Source: Cryobacterium inferilacus
GTDB lineage: Bacteria > Actinomycetota > Actinomycetes > Actinomycetales > Microbacteriaceae
Direction of reading: 5' to 3'
Length of the DNA stretch: 64,000 nt
Assembly (NCBI RefSeq): GCF_019599185.1
Contig: NZ_JAIEUL010000020.1
Span: 1-64,000, forward strand
Numbering within the stretch: position 1 is the first letter of the stretch; each line of letters starts with the position of its first letter. The notes below the pieces were generated by a model. The model was not told the origin of the DNA. It did not search any database and saw nothing but the letters and a program-made list of their open reading frames with translations. A program made the position numbers and the translations under genes. This document shows positions 8,124 to 17,106 of the stretch, piece after piece.

Positions 8124-9497
8124 CTAGACGCCGACGATCATGAGCCAGCCCGCGAGAGTGACGAGGCTAATCAGGAGTACGGGGATGGTGAGCACGATGC
8201 CGGTTCGGAAGTACTGGCCCCAGCCGATGTGCATTCCCTTCTTGTCGAGCACATGAAGCCAAAGCAGCGTAGCCAGGCTGCCGATGGGGGTGATCTTCGG
8301 GCCGAGGTCGGATCCGATGATGTTGGCGTAGACCATGGCCTCGTGGGTGATTCCGGTCGCGCCGACGGCGCCGATCGCCAGGGCGGCTATGAGCACGGTT
8401 GGCATGTTGTTCATCAGTGAGGCGAGTACCGCGACGACGATTCCGGTGCCGAGGGCAGCGACCAGGACGCCCTGGTCACCGAAGGTGCCGAACACCTTGG
8501 CGAGCTCATCGGTCAAGCCCTGGTTGCGGAGGCCGTAGACGACTAAGTACATGCCGATGCTGAAGAGCACGATCTGCCACGGCGCATTCTTCACTACCGT
8601 GCGCACCGAAATGCGCTTCTGCAGTGTGACGCCGGGTTCTGCCGCTAGCGCCGATCGCTCAGTATCGGCGATGATGCGGCGGAATAGGAATCGGGGCTGG
8701 CGCGCTGCGACCAGGATGAGCACGATCGCTGCGCTGCCGGCGATCACGGAGAGTGGGATGCCCAGAGGGTCTGCGGTGAAGTAGCCGATCAGAAGCAGCG
8801 CCAGAACAATCCAGCCGGCCCGGAACGTGACCACATCGGTGACGGCAGTCGACGGGGCGGGAAGGTCGGACGCGTCGTACGTCTTCGGAATCGACTTGCG
8901 GAAGTACAGGAACAGGACGGCCAAGCTCGCGATCACTGTGACGACACCGACGGGCACCATCACCAGGGCGTATCGGGCGAAGCTGATGTCGAAGTAGTCG
9001 GCGGAGACGATGTTGACCAGGTTGGATACCACCAGTGGGAGGCTGCCGGCATCGGCGATGAATCCGGTGGCCATGACGAAGCCCAGGGCTGCGGCGGGTG
9101 GGAACTTGAGCGCCAGGAGCATCTGGATGACGATGGGCGTGAGGATCAGCGCCGCGCCGTCGTTGGCGAAGACGGCTGCGATGACTGCGCCCAGCAGGAC
9201 GATGAGGGCGAAGAGGAGTCGTCCGTTGCCTCTCCCCCATCGGGCGACGTGCAGTGCGGCCCATTCGAAGAAGCCGCTTTCATCGAGGATCAGTGAGATC
9301 AGCACGACCGCCACGAAGGCCAGGGTGGCGTTCCAGACGATGTTGATGACGGTGGGGATGTCCGAGAGCTGCACGACCATCGTTACGAGGGCCAGCACGG
9401 CGCCGCCCAGGGCGCTCCATCCGATTCCCAGGCCTCGGGGTTGCCAGATGACGAGGGTGAGTGTGAGCACGAAAATGAGAATGGCGACCACGGTCAT
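8124..9497 (-). CDS. arsB: arsenite/antimonite efflux permease ArsB
   Basis: 457 residues, about 12 membrane segments, of the ArsB/NhaD ion-transporter superfamily. Signature stretches are [52 protein letters not shown] and the C-terminal [22 protein letters not shown]. It extrudes As(III), alone by membrane potential or as the membrane part of an ArsAB pump. arsA and arsD are present 3 kb away on the other strand, so pump assembly is likely. The gene lies directly downstream (minus strand) of the arsC genes, separated from the first by about 190 bases, and converges with arsR with only about 20 bases between. Confidence 0.95.
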   Translation of the reverse strand: MTVVAILIFVLTLTLVIWQPRGLGIGWSALGGAVLALVTMVVQLSDIPTVINIVWNATLAFVAVVLISLILDESGFFEWAALHVARWGRGNGRLLFALIVLLGAVIAAVFANDGAALILTPIVIQMLLALKFPPAAALGFVMATGFIADAGSLPLVVSNLVNIVSADYFDISFARYALVMVPVGVVTVIASLAVLFLYFRKSIPKTYDASDLPAPSTAVTDVVTFRAGWIVLALLLIGYFTADPLGIPLSVIAGSAAIVLILVAARQPRFLFRRIIADTERSALAAEPGVTLQKRISVRTVVKNAPWQIVLFSIGMYLVVYGLRNQGLTDELAKVFGTFGDQGVLVAALGTGIVVAVLASLMNNMPTVLIAALAIGAVGATGITHEAMVYANIIGSDLGPKITPIGSLATLLWLHVLDKKGMHIGWGQYFRTGIVLTIPVLLISLVTLAGWLMIVGV

Positions 9498-9687
9498 GGT
9501 GGAACTCCTGCGGAAGGGCTCGGTGGGCGAATTGCGCGCACCGATGCGCGAGACGGCAGGATTGTGCTGCCTTGAGTGGATCGGACAGGGCCTCAGCCCG
9601 GGTCGACTTTTGAATCCTGCCCGATATATCGATGAGAGTCAATGTGGCGGCGGGTGTGGGGTGTCCACTCCCGCCGCCATCGCCGGT

Positions 9688-10356
9688 TCAGGCGGGGAGA
9701 GCCTCTTGTTCTACGCCGACGCTTTCCAAAAGCGCGAGGACGTGCGAACGGATGTCATCGCGGATGCCCCGCACGACGTCCAGTGTCTGTCCGGACGGGT
9801 CGGTCAGTTCCCAGTCTTGGTATCGCTTGCCGGGGTAGACGGGGCAGGCGTCACCGCAACCCATAGTGACGACGACGTCGGCCGCCTGCACGACGTCGTC
9901 CGTGAGCGGCTTGGGAAATTCTTCGCCGAGGTCCAGACCGATCTCGCGCATGGCCTCGATGACGGTGGCGTGGATCTCGCCTGAGGGCAGGGAACCGGCG
10001 CTGCGTACGTGGACGCGGCCGCCGGAGAGGTGGGCGGTGAGCACCGCGGCCATCTGAGATCGACCGGCGTTCTGCTCGCAGACGAAGAGCACCTCGGGCA
10101 CTTCCCGCGCGATCGCACCCTTGGCCTGAGCGAGCGCGGTCAACCGGTCGGTGGCGAACCGCACCGTGCGAGCAGCGACGTGTGCGCGCACCGTCGAGCC
10201 GCGCAACAGGCTGGTGTAGGACTCGAGCACGTACCGCTCCACGGTTTCGAGACCGAAGATGCCGGAGAACTTGAGCGAGAGCTCATCGGAAAGGCGGTGG
10301 AGATATGCCTCCGGGTAGACGAGCCCGGGAAGGGGGCGACGGTCCGAAACATCCAT
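9688..10356 (-). CDS. arsC: arsenate reductase ArsC (LMW-PTP fold) with N-terminal helical extension
   Basis: 222 residues. Residues 1-85 form a helical extension (LSDELSLKFSGIFGLETVERYV) also present in the ArsR-ArsC fusion at 10872. Residues 86-222 are a low-molecular-weight phosphatase-type arsenate reductase. The P-loop is CEQNAGR at 93-99, SAGS follows, and the second cysteine motif is MGCGDACPVYPGKRYQDWEL. In actinomycetes this group joins arsenate to mycothiol or is recycled by thioredoxin; which applies here is not decided by sequence. It is 28 bases downstream of the next arsC, in one operon running towards arsB. Confidence 0.9.
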   Translation of the reverse strand: MDVSDRRPLPGLVYPEAYLHRLSDELSLKFSGIFGLETVERYVLESYTSLLRGSTVRAHVAARTVRFATDRLTALAQAKGAIAREVPEVLFVCEQNAGRSQMAAVLTAHLSGGRVHVRSAGSLPSGEIHATVIEAMREIGLDLGEEFPKPLTDDVVQAADVVVTMGCGDACPVYPGKRYQDWELTDPSGQTLDVVRGIRDDIRSHVLALLESVGVEQEALPA

Positions 10357-10384
10357 GGTCTGTGCCTTCGTCGAATGTCGGTGA

Positions 10385-10795
10385 CTAGACGGCGACGGGG
10401 AGAAGCTCGGCGAGCAACTTCTCGATGCGCGCCTTGATGTCGTCCCGGATCGGGCGCACCTCGTCGATGCTCTTGCCCTTGGGGTCAACCAGATCCCAGT
10501 CCTCGTAGCGCTTGCCGGGGAAGATCGGGCAGACGTCGCCGCACCCCATGGTGATCACGACATCGGAGTCGCGGACCTGCTCCGTGGTCATGAGCTGGGG
10601 AATGGCCTGGCTGATGTCGATGCCCTCTTCGGCCATCGCGGCGATGGCCATCGGGGTGATCTGATCGCCGGGCTCAGAGCCGCCCGAGCGCACCTCAACG
10701 GCGCCACCGGACAGAGCGCGCATGTAGCCAGCGGCCATCTGCGAACGGCCGGCGTTGTGGATGCAGACAAAGAGAACGGTGGGCTTGTCAGTCAT
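10385..10795 (-). CDS. arsC: arsenate reductase ArsC (LMW-PTP fold)
   Basis: 136 residues, the compact form without extension. P-loop CIHNAGR at 11-17, SGGSEPGDQI, and the MGCGDVCPIFPGKRYEDWDL motif holding the resolving cysteines. The C-terminal helix is RPIRDDIKARIEKLLAELL. GAGGA 8 bases upstream supports ATG 10795; ATG 10810 is upstream of that site. It reduces arsenate to arsenite with a thiol cofactor. First gene of the minus-strand arsC-arsC run, with a CATAGA-N6-TCTATG operator 32 bases upstream. Confidence 0.92.
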   Translation of the reverse strand: MTDKPTVLFVCIHNAGRSQMAAGYMRALSGGAVEVRSGGSEPGDQITPMAIAAMAEEGIDISQAIPQLMTTEQVRDSDVVITMGCGDVCPIFPGKRYEDWDLVDPKGKSIDEVRPIRDDIKARIEKLLAELLPVAV

Positions 10796-10826
10796 GGGAG
10801 AGGTCCTCACTAGTGGTTACCCAAAG

Positions 10827-10844
10827 CATAGACCGTCATCTATG
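10827..10844 (-). promoter_or_regulatory. operator CATAGA-N6-TCTATG upstream of arsC
   Basis: Perfect 6-base arms with a 6-base spacer. On the minus strand the sequence continues as TATGCTTTGGG, where TATGCT could be the -10 box. The same 18-base palindrome with a near-identical downstream flank recurs at 11769-11786 in the opposite orientation, so this is a repeated promoter-operator unit. Confidence 0.6.
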
Positions 10845-10871
10845 GGTTGGGCTACTGGGTCCCGGTGACGT

Positions 10872-11771
10872 TCATGAGGCGTTCACGTTGAGGGTGGCAA
10901 GCAGCTCGCGAACGCGGGCTTCGATGTCATCGCGAATCTCTCGCACTCGGGTTAGCGATAATCCAACGGGGTCCTCTAGGTCCCAATCGAGGTAGCGTCT
11001 ACCGGGGTAGACCGGGCAGGCATCGCCGCACCCCATAGTGATGATCACGTCGGCGGCACGCACGACGTCGTCCGTGAGGGGTTTGGGGTACTCGCCGCCG
11101 ATGGGCACGCCGATCTCGTCGAGGGCGGCCACGATGATCGAGCGCACGGTGCTGGCTGGTGCCGAGCCGGCCGATCGCACGCTGACACTGTCACCGGCGA
11201 GGTGACGGAGGATGCCGGCGGCCATTTGAGATCGGCCGGCGTTTTGCACGCAGACGAAGAGGACCTCGGGCACGCCCCGCCCCGCGGGCAGGGCGGCTGC
11301 GGAAAGAGCGGACAGCCGATCGGACGCGAACCGGGAGGTGAGGGAGGGAAGATAGCGACTAATGCGAGCTTGTTCGGCGAGCAACGCATAGCTTTCCCGC
11401 ACATACCGGTCAACCGTTTCGGCCGCGAAGGACCCAGCAAATCGCACGGCGAGGTCCTTCGAGATTCGCTCTAGCACCCCATCCTCGAGTGTGGATTGCC
11501 GGTCATCCTGGAGCACATCCGTCACGCGGTCGATCTGGGCGGGGCTAATGGAGTACCAGACATTGCGGCCCTCTGGTTCGCGCTCAAGCAGCCCCTCCTC
11601 GAAGAGGGCCTTGACGTGATGGCTCACCGTCGGCTGCCGCAGCTCGAGCTGGGCGGCGAGGCCGCCAACCTGAACCCTGCCGTCGTCGCTGTCCATAATG
11701 AGCGACATGATGCGCGCCCGCGTCGGGTCTGCGAGAAGTCGCAGCTCGTTTGTCGATCCCACAATTCCCAT
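10872..11771 (-). CDS. ArsR-ArsC fusion: winged-helix regulator joined to arsenate reductase
   Basis: 299 residues. Residues 5-85 are an ArsR winged helix (LRLLADPTRARIMSLI, LRQPTVSHHVKALFEEGLL, GRNVWYSI). Residues 86-165 are the helical linker shared with the ArsC at 9688. Residues 166-299 are an LMW-PTP ArsC with P-loop CVQNAGR at 174-180 and MGCGDAC at 247-252. The regulator half contains no cysteine: RVQVGGLA replaces the usual CVCDLA. The only cysteines are C174, C248 and C252 in the reductase half. Such fusions are known in actinomycetes. The ATG at 11771 lies inside an operator and has no ribosome site, so the message may be leaderless. It diverges from arsDA. Confidence 0.9.
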   Translation of the reverse strand: MGIVGSTNELRLLADPTRARIMSLIMDSDDGRVQVGGLAAQLELRQPTVSHHVKALFEEGLLEREPEGRNVWYSISPAQIDRVTDVLQDDRQSTLEDGVLERISKDLAVRFAGSFAAETVDRYVRESYALLAEQARISRYLPSLTSRFASDRLSALSAAALPAGRGVPEVLFVCVQNAGRSQMAAGILRHLAGDSVSVRSAGSAPASTVRSIIVAALDEIGVPIGGEYPKPLTDDVVRAADVIITMGCGDACPVYPGRRYLDWDLEDPVGLSLTRVREIRDDIEARVRELLATLNVNAS

Positions 11772-11786
11772 AGATGGCAGTCTATG
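11769..11786 (+). promoter_or_regulatory. operator CATAGA-N6-TCTATG at the fusion gene start
   Basis: Perfect 6-base arms, 6-base spacer. The left arm begins with CAT, the complement of the fusion gene's start codon. Reading rightwards, TCTATGCTTGGG matches the flank of the copy at 10827-10844, with TATGCT as a candidate -10 for transcription towards arsDA. Occupation would block both arsDA and the fusion gene. Confidence 0.6.
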
Positions 11787-11828
11787 CTTGGGCCCCGCTG
11801 GAGGGCGATACTCATCCGCTTTATCGAA

Positions 11829-11848
11829 ATATCGATAATGATCGATAT
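11829..11848. promoter_or_regulatory. perfect ArsR palindrome ATATCGAT-N4-ATCGATAT
   Basis: Eight-base arms with a four-base spacer, no mismatch, in the leader of arsDA, 60 bases before the arsD ATG. It is the consensus version of the two sites at 7687-7729. arsDA therefore appears to carry one operator of each of the two local types in series. Confidence 0.6.
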
Positions 11849-11908
11849 GCTGGGATGGCCGGAACAATCGACACCGCGTCGTCCCAACCGGCGGACTATG
11901 AGGCTCCC

Positions 11909-12319
11909 ATGACGAACATCCAGATTTTCGAACCCGGCCTGTGCTGCGGCACCGGCATCTGCGGCGTCGACGTTGACCAACAGCTTGTTGACGTCTCTGC
12001 CGACATCGACTGGGCCACCTCCGCCGGCGGTTCTGTCAGCCGGTTCAACCTTGCCCAGGAGCCCCTCGCGTTCGCGGAGAACGAGACCGTCCGCACCTTC
12101 CTGCACACCGTGGGCCAGGAAGGCCTGCCCGTCACCATGGTCGACGGCGCCACCGTTCTCACCGGTCGGTATCCGTCCCGCCCCGAGCTGGCGAAATGGG
12201 CCGGACTGGGAGCCCCCGCCGTCGAGGACCGCCCGTCGCTGCTCTCCCCCGATACGGCGGGAGAATCTACTGCGTCCGACGCCGGATGCTGCGGTGGTGC
12301 CAGCGGAAGCTGCTGCTAA
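11909..12319 (+). CDS. arsD: arsenic metallochaperone ArsD
   Basis: 136 residues. C12, C13 and C18 (PGLCCGTGICGV) are the conserved As(III)-binding cysteines of ArsD. DVDQQLVDVSADIDW and a thioredoxin-like body follow, with two further vicinal pairs near the C-terminus (GCCGG and SGSCC). ArsD hands arsenite to ArsA and raises its affinity. GAGG lies 6 bases before ATG 11909. The stop overlaps the ATG of arsA by one base (TAATG), as expected for the partner. Confidence 0.95.
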   Translation: MTNIQIFEPGLCCGTGICGVDVDQQLVDVSADIDWATSAGGSVSRFNLAQEPLAFAENETVRTFLHTVGQEGLPVTMVDGATVLTGRYPSRPELAKWAGLGAPAVEDRPSLLSPDTAGESTASDAGCCGGASGSCC

Positions 12320-14175
12320 TGACACCCGGCAGCGACACTCTCACCGGAACTGGCACCCGCAGCGACCTAGCATTTCTTACCGACACGCCTCGGTTCCTCT
12401 TTTTCACCGGCAAGGGCGGCGTAGGCAAGACTTCGATCGCCTGCGCGAGCGCGATCCATCTCGCTGAGGGCGGCGCATCCGTGCTGTTGGTCAGCACCGA
12501 CCCGGCCTCGAACGTGGGCCAGGTGTTCGGCGTGACGATCGGCAACACCGTCACGCCGATTGCCGCCGTGCCCGGGCTCTCCGCCCTGGAGATCGACCCT
12601 GAGCAGGCTGTTGAGAAATACCGCGAACGCATCGTCGGGCCCGTGCGCGGGCTGCTACCCGCCGCTGAGGTCGCCTCGATCGAGGAGCAGCTCTCCGGCG
12701 CCTGCACCACCGAGATCGCCTCGTTCAACGAGTTCACCGATCTACTCACCGATGCCGCCTGGACCGTCGCCTATGACCACATCATCTTCGACACCGCCCC
12801 GACCGGGCACACCATCCGGTTGCTGCAGCTGCCCGGCGACTGGACCGAGTTCCTCGAGACGGGCAAGGGCGACCCCTCCTGCCTCGGCCCGCTGTCGGGT
12901 CTCGAAAAGCAGCGTGCCGTTTATGCTCAGGCCGTGGCCGCGTTGGGCGATCCCGAGCGGACTCGCTTGGTTCTCGTGGCGCGAGCTCAGCAGTCCACGT
13001 TAGCCGAGGCCGCCCGCACCTCTGGCGAACTGGTCGCGATCGGGATGGAGCGGCAGTACCTCGTCGTCAACGGCGTTCTGGAGAGCGATGGGGGCGACCC
13101 GCTGGCCAGTGCCATCCGAGGTCGTGAGCAGCGGGCGCTCGGCGCACGTGGCGACGCGCTGAGTGCGTTGCCGACCGATTTTCTGCCTCTCAAGGCCGGC
13201 AACATGGTCGGGCTGGCTGCATTGCGCGGGCTTCTTTCGGTGGACGAAACAGCGACCGTCGAAGGTGATGCGGCCGGCCTCTCGGCATTCGCGTCGAGTC
13301 CCCTCAGCGCCCTCGTCGACCAGATTGCCGCTGACGGTCACGGCCTCGTGATGCTCATGGGCAAAGGCGGGGTAGGCAAGACGACTATGGCCGCCGCCTT
13401 CGCAGTGGCACTGGCAGAACGCGGATTTGAGGTGCACCTCACGACGACAGATCCTGCGGCCCACCTGACCGACACTCTGGCCGGCGACCTCGAAAACCTC
13501 GAAGTATCCCGAATCGACCCCGCTGTCGAAATCGAACGCTATACAGACCACGTACTGGCGACCAAGGGCGCCCACCTCGATGAGCAGGGTCTGGCCATGC
13601 TGCGGGAAGACCTACGCTCGCCCTGCACCGAAGAGATCGCCGTCTTCCAGGCGTTCTCCAGAGTGACCCGGGAGGCCAAGCACAAGTTCGTCGTGCTCGA
13701 CACCGCCCCCACCGGGCACACCTTGCTCCTGCTCGACGCAACGGGGTCCTACCACCGCGAGGTCTCCCGCCAGATGGGTAGCACGATGCACTTCACCACC
13801 CCCATGATGAAGCTCCAGGATCCGACCCAGACCAAGGTGCTACTGGTGACCCTCGCCGAGACGACACCTGTCCTCGAGGCCGCGGGGCTGCAGGAGGACT
13901 TGCGCCGCGCCGGAATCGAGCCGTGGGCGTGGATTGTGAACAACTCCATCGCAGCGGCAGACCCAGCATCCGCCCTTCTGCAGCGACGGGCCGCCAACGA
14001 GCTCCCCGAGATCGACGCCGTGCGCAGCCGCTACGCCACTCGCGTTGCCCTCGTACCGCTTCTCGCTGTGGAGCCGATTGGAATCCCGTCATTGGAAGCC
14101 CTACTCACAGGGCCAACATCTGACAAGACGGGCGGGCCCGAGGAACCGCACCCTAGAGCTCAGCTCCAGAGCTAA
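12319..14175 (+). CDS. arsA: arsenite-stimulated ATPase ArsA
   Basis: 618 residues, two homologous ATPase halves. The first P-loop is [15 protein letters not shown] near residue 30 and the second [15 protein letters not shown] near 352. Each half also carries DTAPTGHT, the ArsA signal-transduction motif. It is the soluble motor that energises ArsB. Length and tandem architecture match the classical family (about 580 residues). The C-terminal tail ([11 protein letters not shown]) overlaps the end of the convergent arsC-like gene by four bases. It is cotranscribed with arsD. Confidence 0.95.
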   Translation: MTPGSDTLTGTGTRSDLAFLTDTPRFLFFTGKGGVGKTSIACASAIHLAEGGASVLLVSTDPASNVGQVFGVTIGNTVTPIAAVPGLSALEIDPEQAVEKYRERIVGPVRGLLPAAEVASIEEQLSGACTTEIASFNEFTDLLTDAAWTVAYDHIIFDTAPTGHTIRLLQLPGDWTEFLETGKGDPSCLGPLSGLEKQRAVYAQAVAALGDPERTRLVLVARAQQSTLAEAARTSGELVAIGMERQYLVVNGVLESDGGDPLASAIRGREQRALGARGDALSALPTDFLPLKAGNMVGLAALRGLLSVDETATVEGDAAGLSAFASSPLSALVDQIAADGHGLVMLMGKGGVGKTTMAAAFAVALAERGFEVHLTTTDPAAHLTDTLAGDLENLEVSRIDPAVEIERYTDHVLATKGAHLDEQGLAMLREDLRSPCTEEIAVFQAFSRVTREAKHKFVVLDTAPTGHTLLLLDATGSYHREVSRQMGSTMHFTTPMMKLQDPTQTKVLLVTLAETTPVLEAAGLQEDLRRAGIEPWAWIVNNSIAAADPASALLQRRAANELPEIDAVRSRYATRVALVPLLAVEPIGIPSLEALLTGPTSDKTGGPEEPHPRAQLQS

Positions 14176-14582
14176 AGGCGGGCGCGGAGCTCCTCGACGC
14201 GGGTGCGAATGTCGTCACGAACCAGTCGCATCCGCTCAACGCCCTCGATACCGCGCTCGGACGGTTCGTCAGTAGTCCAGGTCTCGAATCTCGTCCCGGC
14301 AACTTCATCAACCTGCGCCTCGGACCCCAATACGATGACGACATCCGCGGCGGCGATCATCTCTGCGGTGATGGCTTTCGGGTGTTCATCCCCGACGCCG
14401 ATGCCCAGCTCGGCAAGCGACTCCACCGACTGAGCGTTCAGAGCAGTTCCAGGCTTGGTTCCCGCCGACTGCACCGTCACACTGTCCCCCGCTGCCGCGC
14501 GGAGGAGAGCTGCCGCCATTTGTGACTTGCCCCCGTTCTTCTGGCAGACGAACAGAACGCTGGGGATATGTGTCTCGGTCAT
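14172..14582 (-). CDS. arsenate-mycothiol transferase-like ArsC (ArsC1 type)
   Basis: 136 residues, LMW-PTP fold. The P-loop reads CQKNGGK at 13-19, with lysine in place of the usual arginine. It aligns with the Corynebacterium glutamicum arsenate-mycothiol transferase group, recalled as having CVGNGGK. Further shared stretches are [20 protein letters not shown] and [12 protein letters not shown]. The MGCGDxC motif of the other three ArsC modules is absent, which fits a single-cysteine transferase needing mycothiol and mycoredoxin. It ends tail to tail with arsA. A frame upstream of ATG 14582 is open but shows no similarity. Confidence 0.85.
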   Translation of the reverse strand: MTETHIPSVLFVCQKNGGKSQMAAALLRAAAGDSVTVQSAGTKPGTALNAQSVESLAELGIGVGDEHPKAITAEMIAAADVVIVLGSEAQVDEVAGTRFETWTTDEPSERGIEGVERMRLVRDDIRTRVEELRARL

Positions 14583-14681
14583 GGCGCCATCGTACCGACC
14601 GCGGGGCCTGACCTTGTGGCGTCCTTGAGGGGCTCGCGCGTTGGACAATAGTCCTGGCCGCTGGCCACGAAACCTGCCTAG

Positions 14682-15149
14682 TGGTGTGCGGCCAAGGTGG
14701 GGACATGGGCGCTTCCGGCCGGTGCCGCGTTTCAGCCGACTCTTGATCGGGCCGCCGAGTTGAGTTCCGCAGGCGGTGGCACGTTCGCAGTGATCAATGC
14801 AGCTCCTCGCGACGAGGCGTCGACGGCTCTGATCCGAGATGCGTTCACTGCCGACGGGGTAGACGAGTGGGCTGAGTTCGAGGCGGACTGCGGCAAGTTC
14901 GAGGTCGAAATTGCTCGGGAGCACGCGAAGCAGACGTACACCTTCGGAGAGCTCGAGTAGGAAGCACAGAGCCTCGATCGCATGCGCCGCTGGTACCGGG
15001 ACTTGAAGAAGCGCGACGTATTGCAGCTTCCAGCGGCAGTGTCAGCAGAGGCACGCCTGCAGCATTGCTCCGACGTGCTCGACGAGTACGCCGAGAAGGT
15101 CTACGCAGTGATGCATGCGAACAGCCCGGCGCTCGACTCCTCCGAATAG
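14682..15149 (+). pseudogene. broken chrB-like gene (chromate resistance regulator domain)
   Basis: One reading frame from 14682 to 15149 with an in-frame TAG at 14958. Before it: [36 protein letters not shown] and YTFGELE. After it: [20 protein letters not shown]. ChrB N-terminal domains contain the sequence type FTFAELEENEQDL-LRRW, so the TAG replaces a codon inside the conserved motif. The first 40 or so residues of the family are also missing: a stop (TAG 14679-14681) precedes and no ribosome site is seen. Both lesions point to a dead gene. The assignment rests on motif memory and is moderate. Confidence 0.55.
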
Positions 15150-15158
15150 CAGCGGGCA

Positions 15159-15581
15159 ATGGACCACCCGTGGTCGATCATCGTGGGTGTCGCCGTCGGG
15201 CTCGTTCTTGGATGGCTGGTGCTCATCGTCGTCATGACAATAAGTGCCCGTCGACGATCCGAACGACTTTCGCTCGTGGCGGCTCTGCGGCTGGCGCCCG
15301 ACGTGTTGCGCCTGGCCGGCCGTCTGGCCGCTGACCGGACCGTGACCTGGTGGGTCAGGGCTCTGGTTGCCCTTCTCGGCCTGTATCTGCTCAGCCCGAT
15401 CGATCTCGTTCCTGACTTCATCCCCGTCATCGGCTACCTCGACGACGCGATCATCGTCGTCCTGGTAATACGACTGGCGATACGACAAGCAGGATCGTCA
15501 ACGATTGCCCGGCACTGGCCGGGTACGCCCGTGGGCCTGAGTGCTGTGCTCACACTCACCGGAGCGGGATCCCGCCAGTAG
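15159..15581 (+). CDS. DUF1232 (YkvA-like) membrane protein
   Basis: 140 residues. The first hydrophobic segment is IIVGVAVGLVLGWLVLIVVM. The DUF1232 core is VRALVALLGLYLLSPIDLVP followed by DFIPVIGYLDDAIIV. The SPIDLxPDFIP-GYLDD signature defines the family, whose function is unknown; it recurs near metal and stress genes. The ribosome site is weak. The gene sits between two gene remnants and is apparently intact. Confidence 0.85.
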   Translation: MDHPWSIIVGVAVGLVLGWLVLIVVMTISARRRSERLSLVAALRLAPDVLRLAGRLAADRTVTWWVRALVALLGLYLLSPIDLVPDFIPVIGYLDDAIIVVLVIRLAIRQAGSSTIARHWPGTPVGLSAVLTLTGAGSRQ

Positions 15582-15734
15582 TTCATCCTCGGCAGGATCG
15601 TGAACAGTCCCTTTGGGTGGTGGGCTGACGCGATCGCAGGACCGGTCATCGTGGCCTTTGCAATCCGTGAAGGAATCGCAGCATGGCGCGGCGACCCCGC
15701 TTCATACAGTGCCGGGTGTATAGTCATCGGATGC
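15582..15734 (+). pseudogene. C-terminal remnant of a cation-efflux (CDF-like) gene
   Basis: In the frame directly after the DUF1232 stop, NSPFGWWADAIAG and AIREGIAAWRGD appear. They match the end of the intact transporter at 16084-16779 (NSLFGWAWADSIAA, AIREGIEAWRGD). Only the last 40 or so residues remain, without a start. It runs into the cmtR promoter, which suggests that an earlier CDF gene next to cmtR was deleted or recombined. Confidence 0.65.
15704..15721. promoter_or_regulatory. CmtR-type operator ATACA-N8-TGTAT
   Basis: Five-base perfect arms, eight-base spacer, ending 9 bases before the cmtR ATG. The same element with one changed base lies exactly 9 bases before the pseudogene copy of cmtR (17107-17124). 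Conserved spacing in two copies supports a real operator. Confidence 0.55.
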
Positions 15735-16087
15735 TGACTATTACTACTCGTATCGATGTGATGAACAGGCTTGGTCGCGCGATGGCCGACCCGACCCGTT
15801 CACGCATTCTCATGACCCTACTGGATGGGCCGAGCTACCCGGCGGTGCTGGCCCGTGACCTCAGCCTTAGCCGTTCCAACGTGTCGAACCACCTCACTTG
15901 CTTGCGCGATTGCGGCATCGTTGTGGCGGAACCTGAGGGGCGCCAGACCCGATATGAAATCGCTGACCCCCACCTGGGTCGTGCGCTCACAGCGCTGGTC
16001 GACGTGACGCTTGCCGTTGACGAAAGCGCACCGTGCGTCGACCCAGCCTGTTCTGTTGCCGGCTGCTGCAGGGAGACGACCCGATGA
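15731..16087 (+). CDS. cmtR: Cd/Pb-sensing ArsR-family repressor CmtR
   Basis: 118 residues. Winged helix GRAMADPTRSRILMTLL, LSRSNVSNHLTCLRDCGIVV. Cysteines fall at 57, 61 and 102, precisely the metal ligands of Mycobacterium tuberculosis CmtR (C57, C61, C102), with more cysteines in the tail (DPACSVAGCC). Cadmium or lead binding should release DNA. ATG 15731 is selected because it gives the family's MLT start. The stop overlaps the start of the CDF gene by ATGA, so sensor and exporter form one operon. Confidence 0.93.
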   Translation: MLTITTRIDVMNRLGRAMADPTRSRILMTLLDGPSYPAVLARDLSLSRSNVSNHLTCLRDCGIVVAEPEGRQTRYEIADPHLGRALTALVDVTLAVDESAPCVDPACSVAGCCRETTR

Positions 16088-16779
16088 CCTCCGCTGTTAC
16101 CGACGCGCGCCGCGCAGTCCTTCACCGCCGGGTAAGATTCATCGTCGCTTTCACGATCACCTACAACGTGATCGAAGCTGTCGTAGCAATCTGGGCCGGC
16201 TCATTGGCGTCCTCCGCTGCTCTGATCGGATTTGGCCTCGATTCGATCGTGGAAGTACTCTCGGCTCTAGCCATAGCGTGGCAGTTTACGCGGAAGAACC
16301 CGGAGAGTTGGGAGAAGGCAACAGTACGCGCGATCGGAATCGCGTTCTTCGCCTTGGCTGCGTACGTAATCACCGACTCAGTGCTCTCGCTATCCGGCGC
16401 CCAGGACGTGGACCACAGCCCCCTCGGTATCGGCATTGCAACCCTGAGCCTGCTGGTCATGCCCCTGCTGGCCTGGTTCGAATTCCGAACCGGCCGCGAA
16501 CTCGGCTCGAAGAGCGTCATGGCCGATGCCAAGCAACTCGTGCTGTGCATCTATCTCTCCGGCACCGTCCTCATCGGCCTGCTGCTTAATAGCCTGTTCG
16601 GCTGGGCGTGGGCAGACTCCATCGCAGCCTTAGTCGTTGCGGCACTCGCGATCCGGGAAGGCATCGAAGCGTGGCGCGGCGACGTCGAGTCACCATTCGA
16701 AGTTCTCAGCGAAATGGTTGAGGATGACGACGACAACAACGAGCATCACGAAGACAAAACCATCGACCGACCCAGGTAG
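16084..16779 (+). CDS. cation diffusion facilitator-like metal exporter
   Basis: 231 residues with five to six membrane segments. Diagnostic parts are FTITYNVIEAVVAIWAG, SAALIGFGLDSIVEVLSALA (the GxDS membrane site of CDF proteins) and GWAWADSIAALVVAALAIREG. It is shorter than classical CDFs and lacks their cytoplasmic domain, ending instead in an acidic/histidine tail (EDDDDNNEHHEDK) that may collect metal. Controlled by CmtR just upstream, so Cd, Pb or Zn are likely substrates. Confidence 0.85.
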   Translation: MTSAVTDARRAVLHRRVRFIVAFTITYNVIEAVVAIWAGSLASSAALIGFGLDSIVEVLSALAIAWQFTRKNPESWEKATVRAIGIAFFALAAYVITDSVLSLSGAQDVDHSPLGIGIATLSLLVMPLLAWFEFRTGRELGSKSVMADAKQLVLCIYLSGTVLIGLLLNSLFGWAWADSIAALVVAALAIREGIEAWRGDVESPFEVLSEMVEDDDDNNEHHEDKTIDRPR

Positions 16780-16932
16780 GCCGATTCCGGCCGGCCGTCA
16801 GCCAGATAGAAAGCATCACAAGCCCGATGGAAACCATCACAGTTGAAGACCATGACCAAGAGGCGGTCGAGGACGGGCAGGAGGTCGCCGCGGTCGAGGG
16901 CGCGGGAGCGGGGCGAGAAGCCGAGGCGACAA

Positions 16933-17097
16933 TCAACTGGGGTGGTGCCGGGAGCGGCTGAACTCGAGGTCGCGGGAGAGGACAGCCGGGTAGCTGGTAG
17001 CCTCCAGCAGGCTCATGAGGATGCGCGAGCGAGTTGGGTCGGCCATCGCACGTCCCAGTCGGTTCATCACATCGAGACGATTCGTAATGGTCAGTAT
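16933..17097 (-). pseudogene. truncated cmtR copy
   Basis: Minus-strand frame beginning LTITNRLDVMNRLGRAMADP and continuing TRSRILMSLL, YPAVLSRDLEFSRS. This is the first 47 or so residues of a CmtR. It then diverges into RHHPS and a stop, losing the recognition helix and all ligand cysteines. The start position holds ATA (17097) where the intact paralogue has ATG. The upstream operator is preserved. Region 16780-16932 between it and the CDF gene has no convincing gene. Confidence 0.75.
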
Positions 17098-17106
17098 CGG
17101 ATGACC

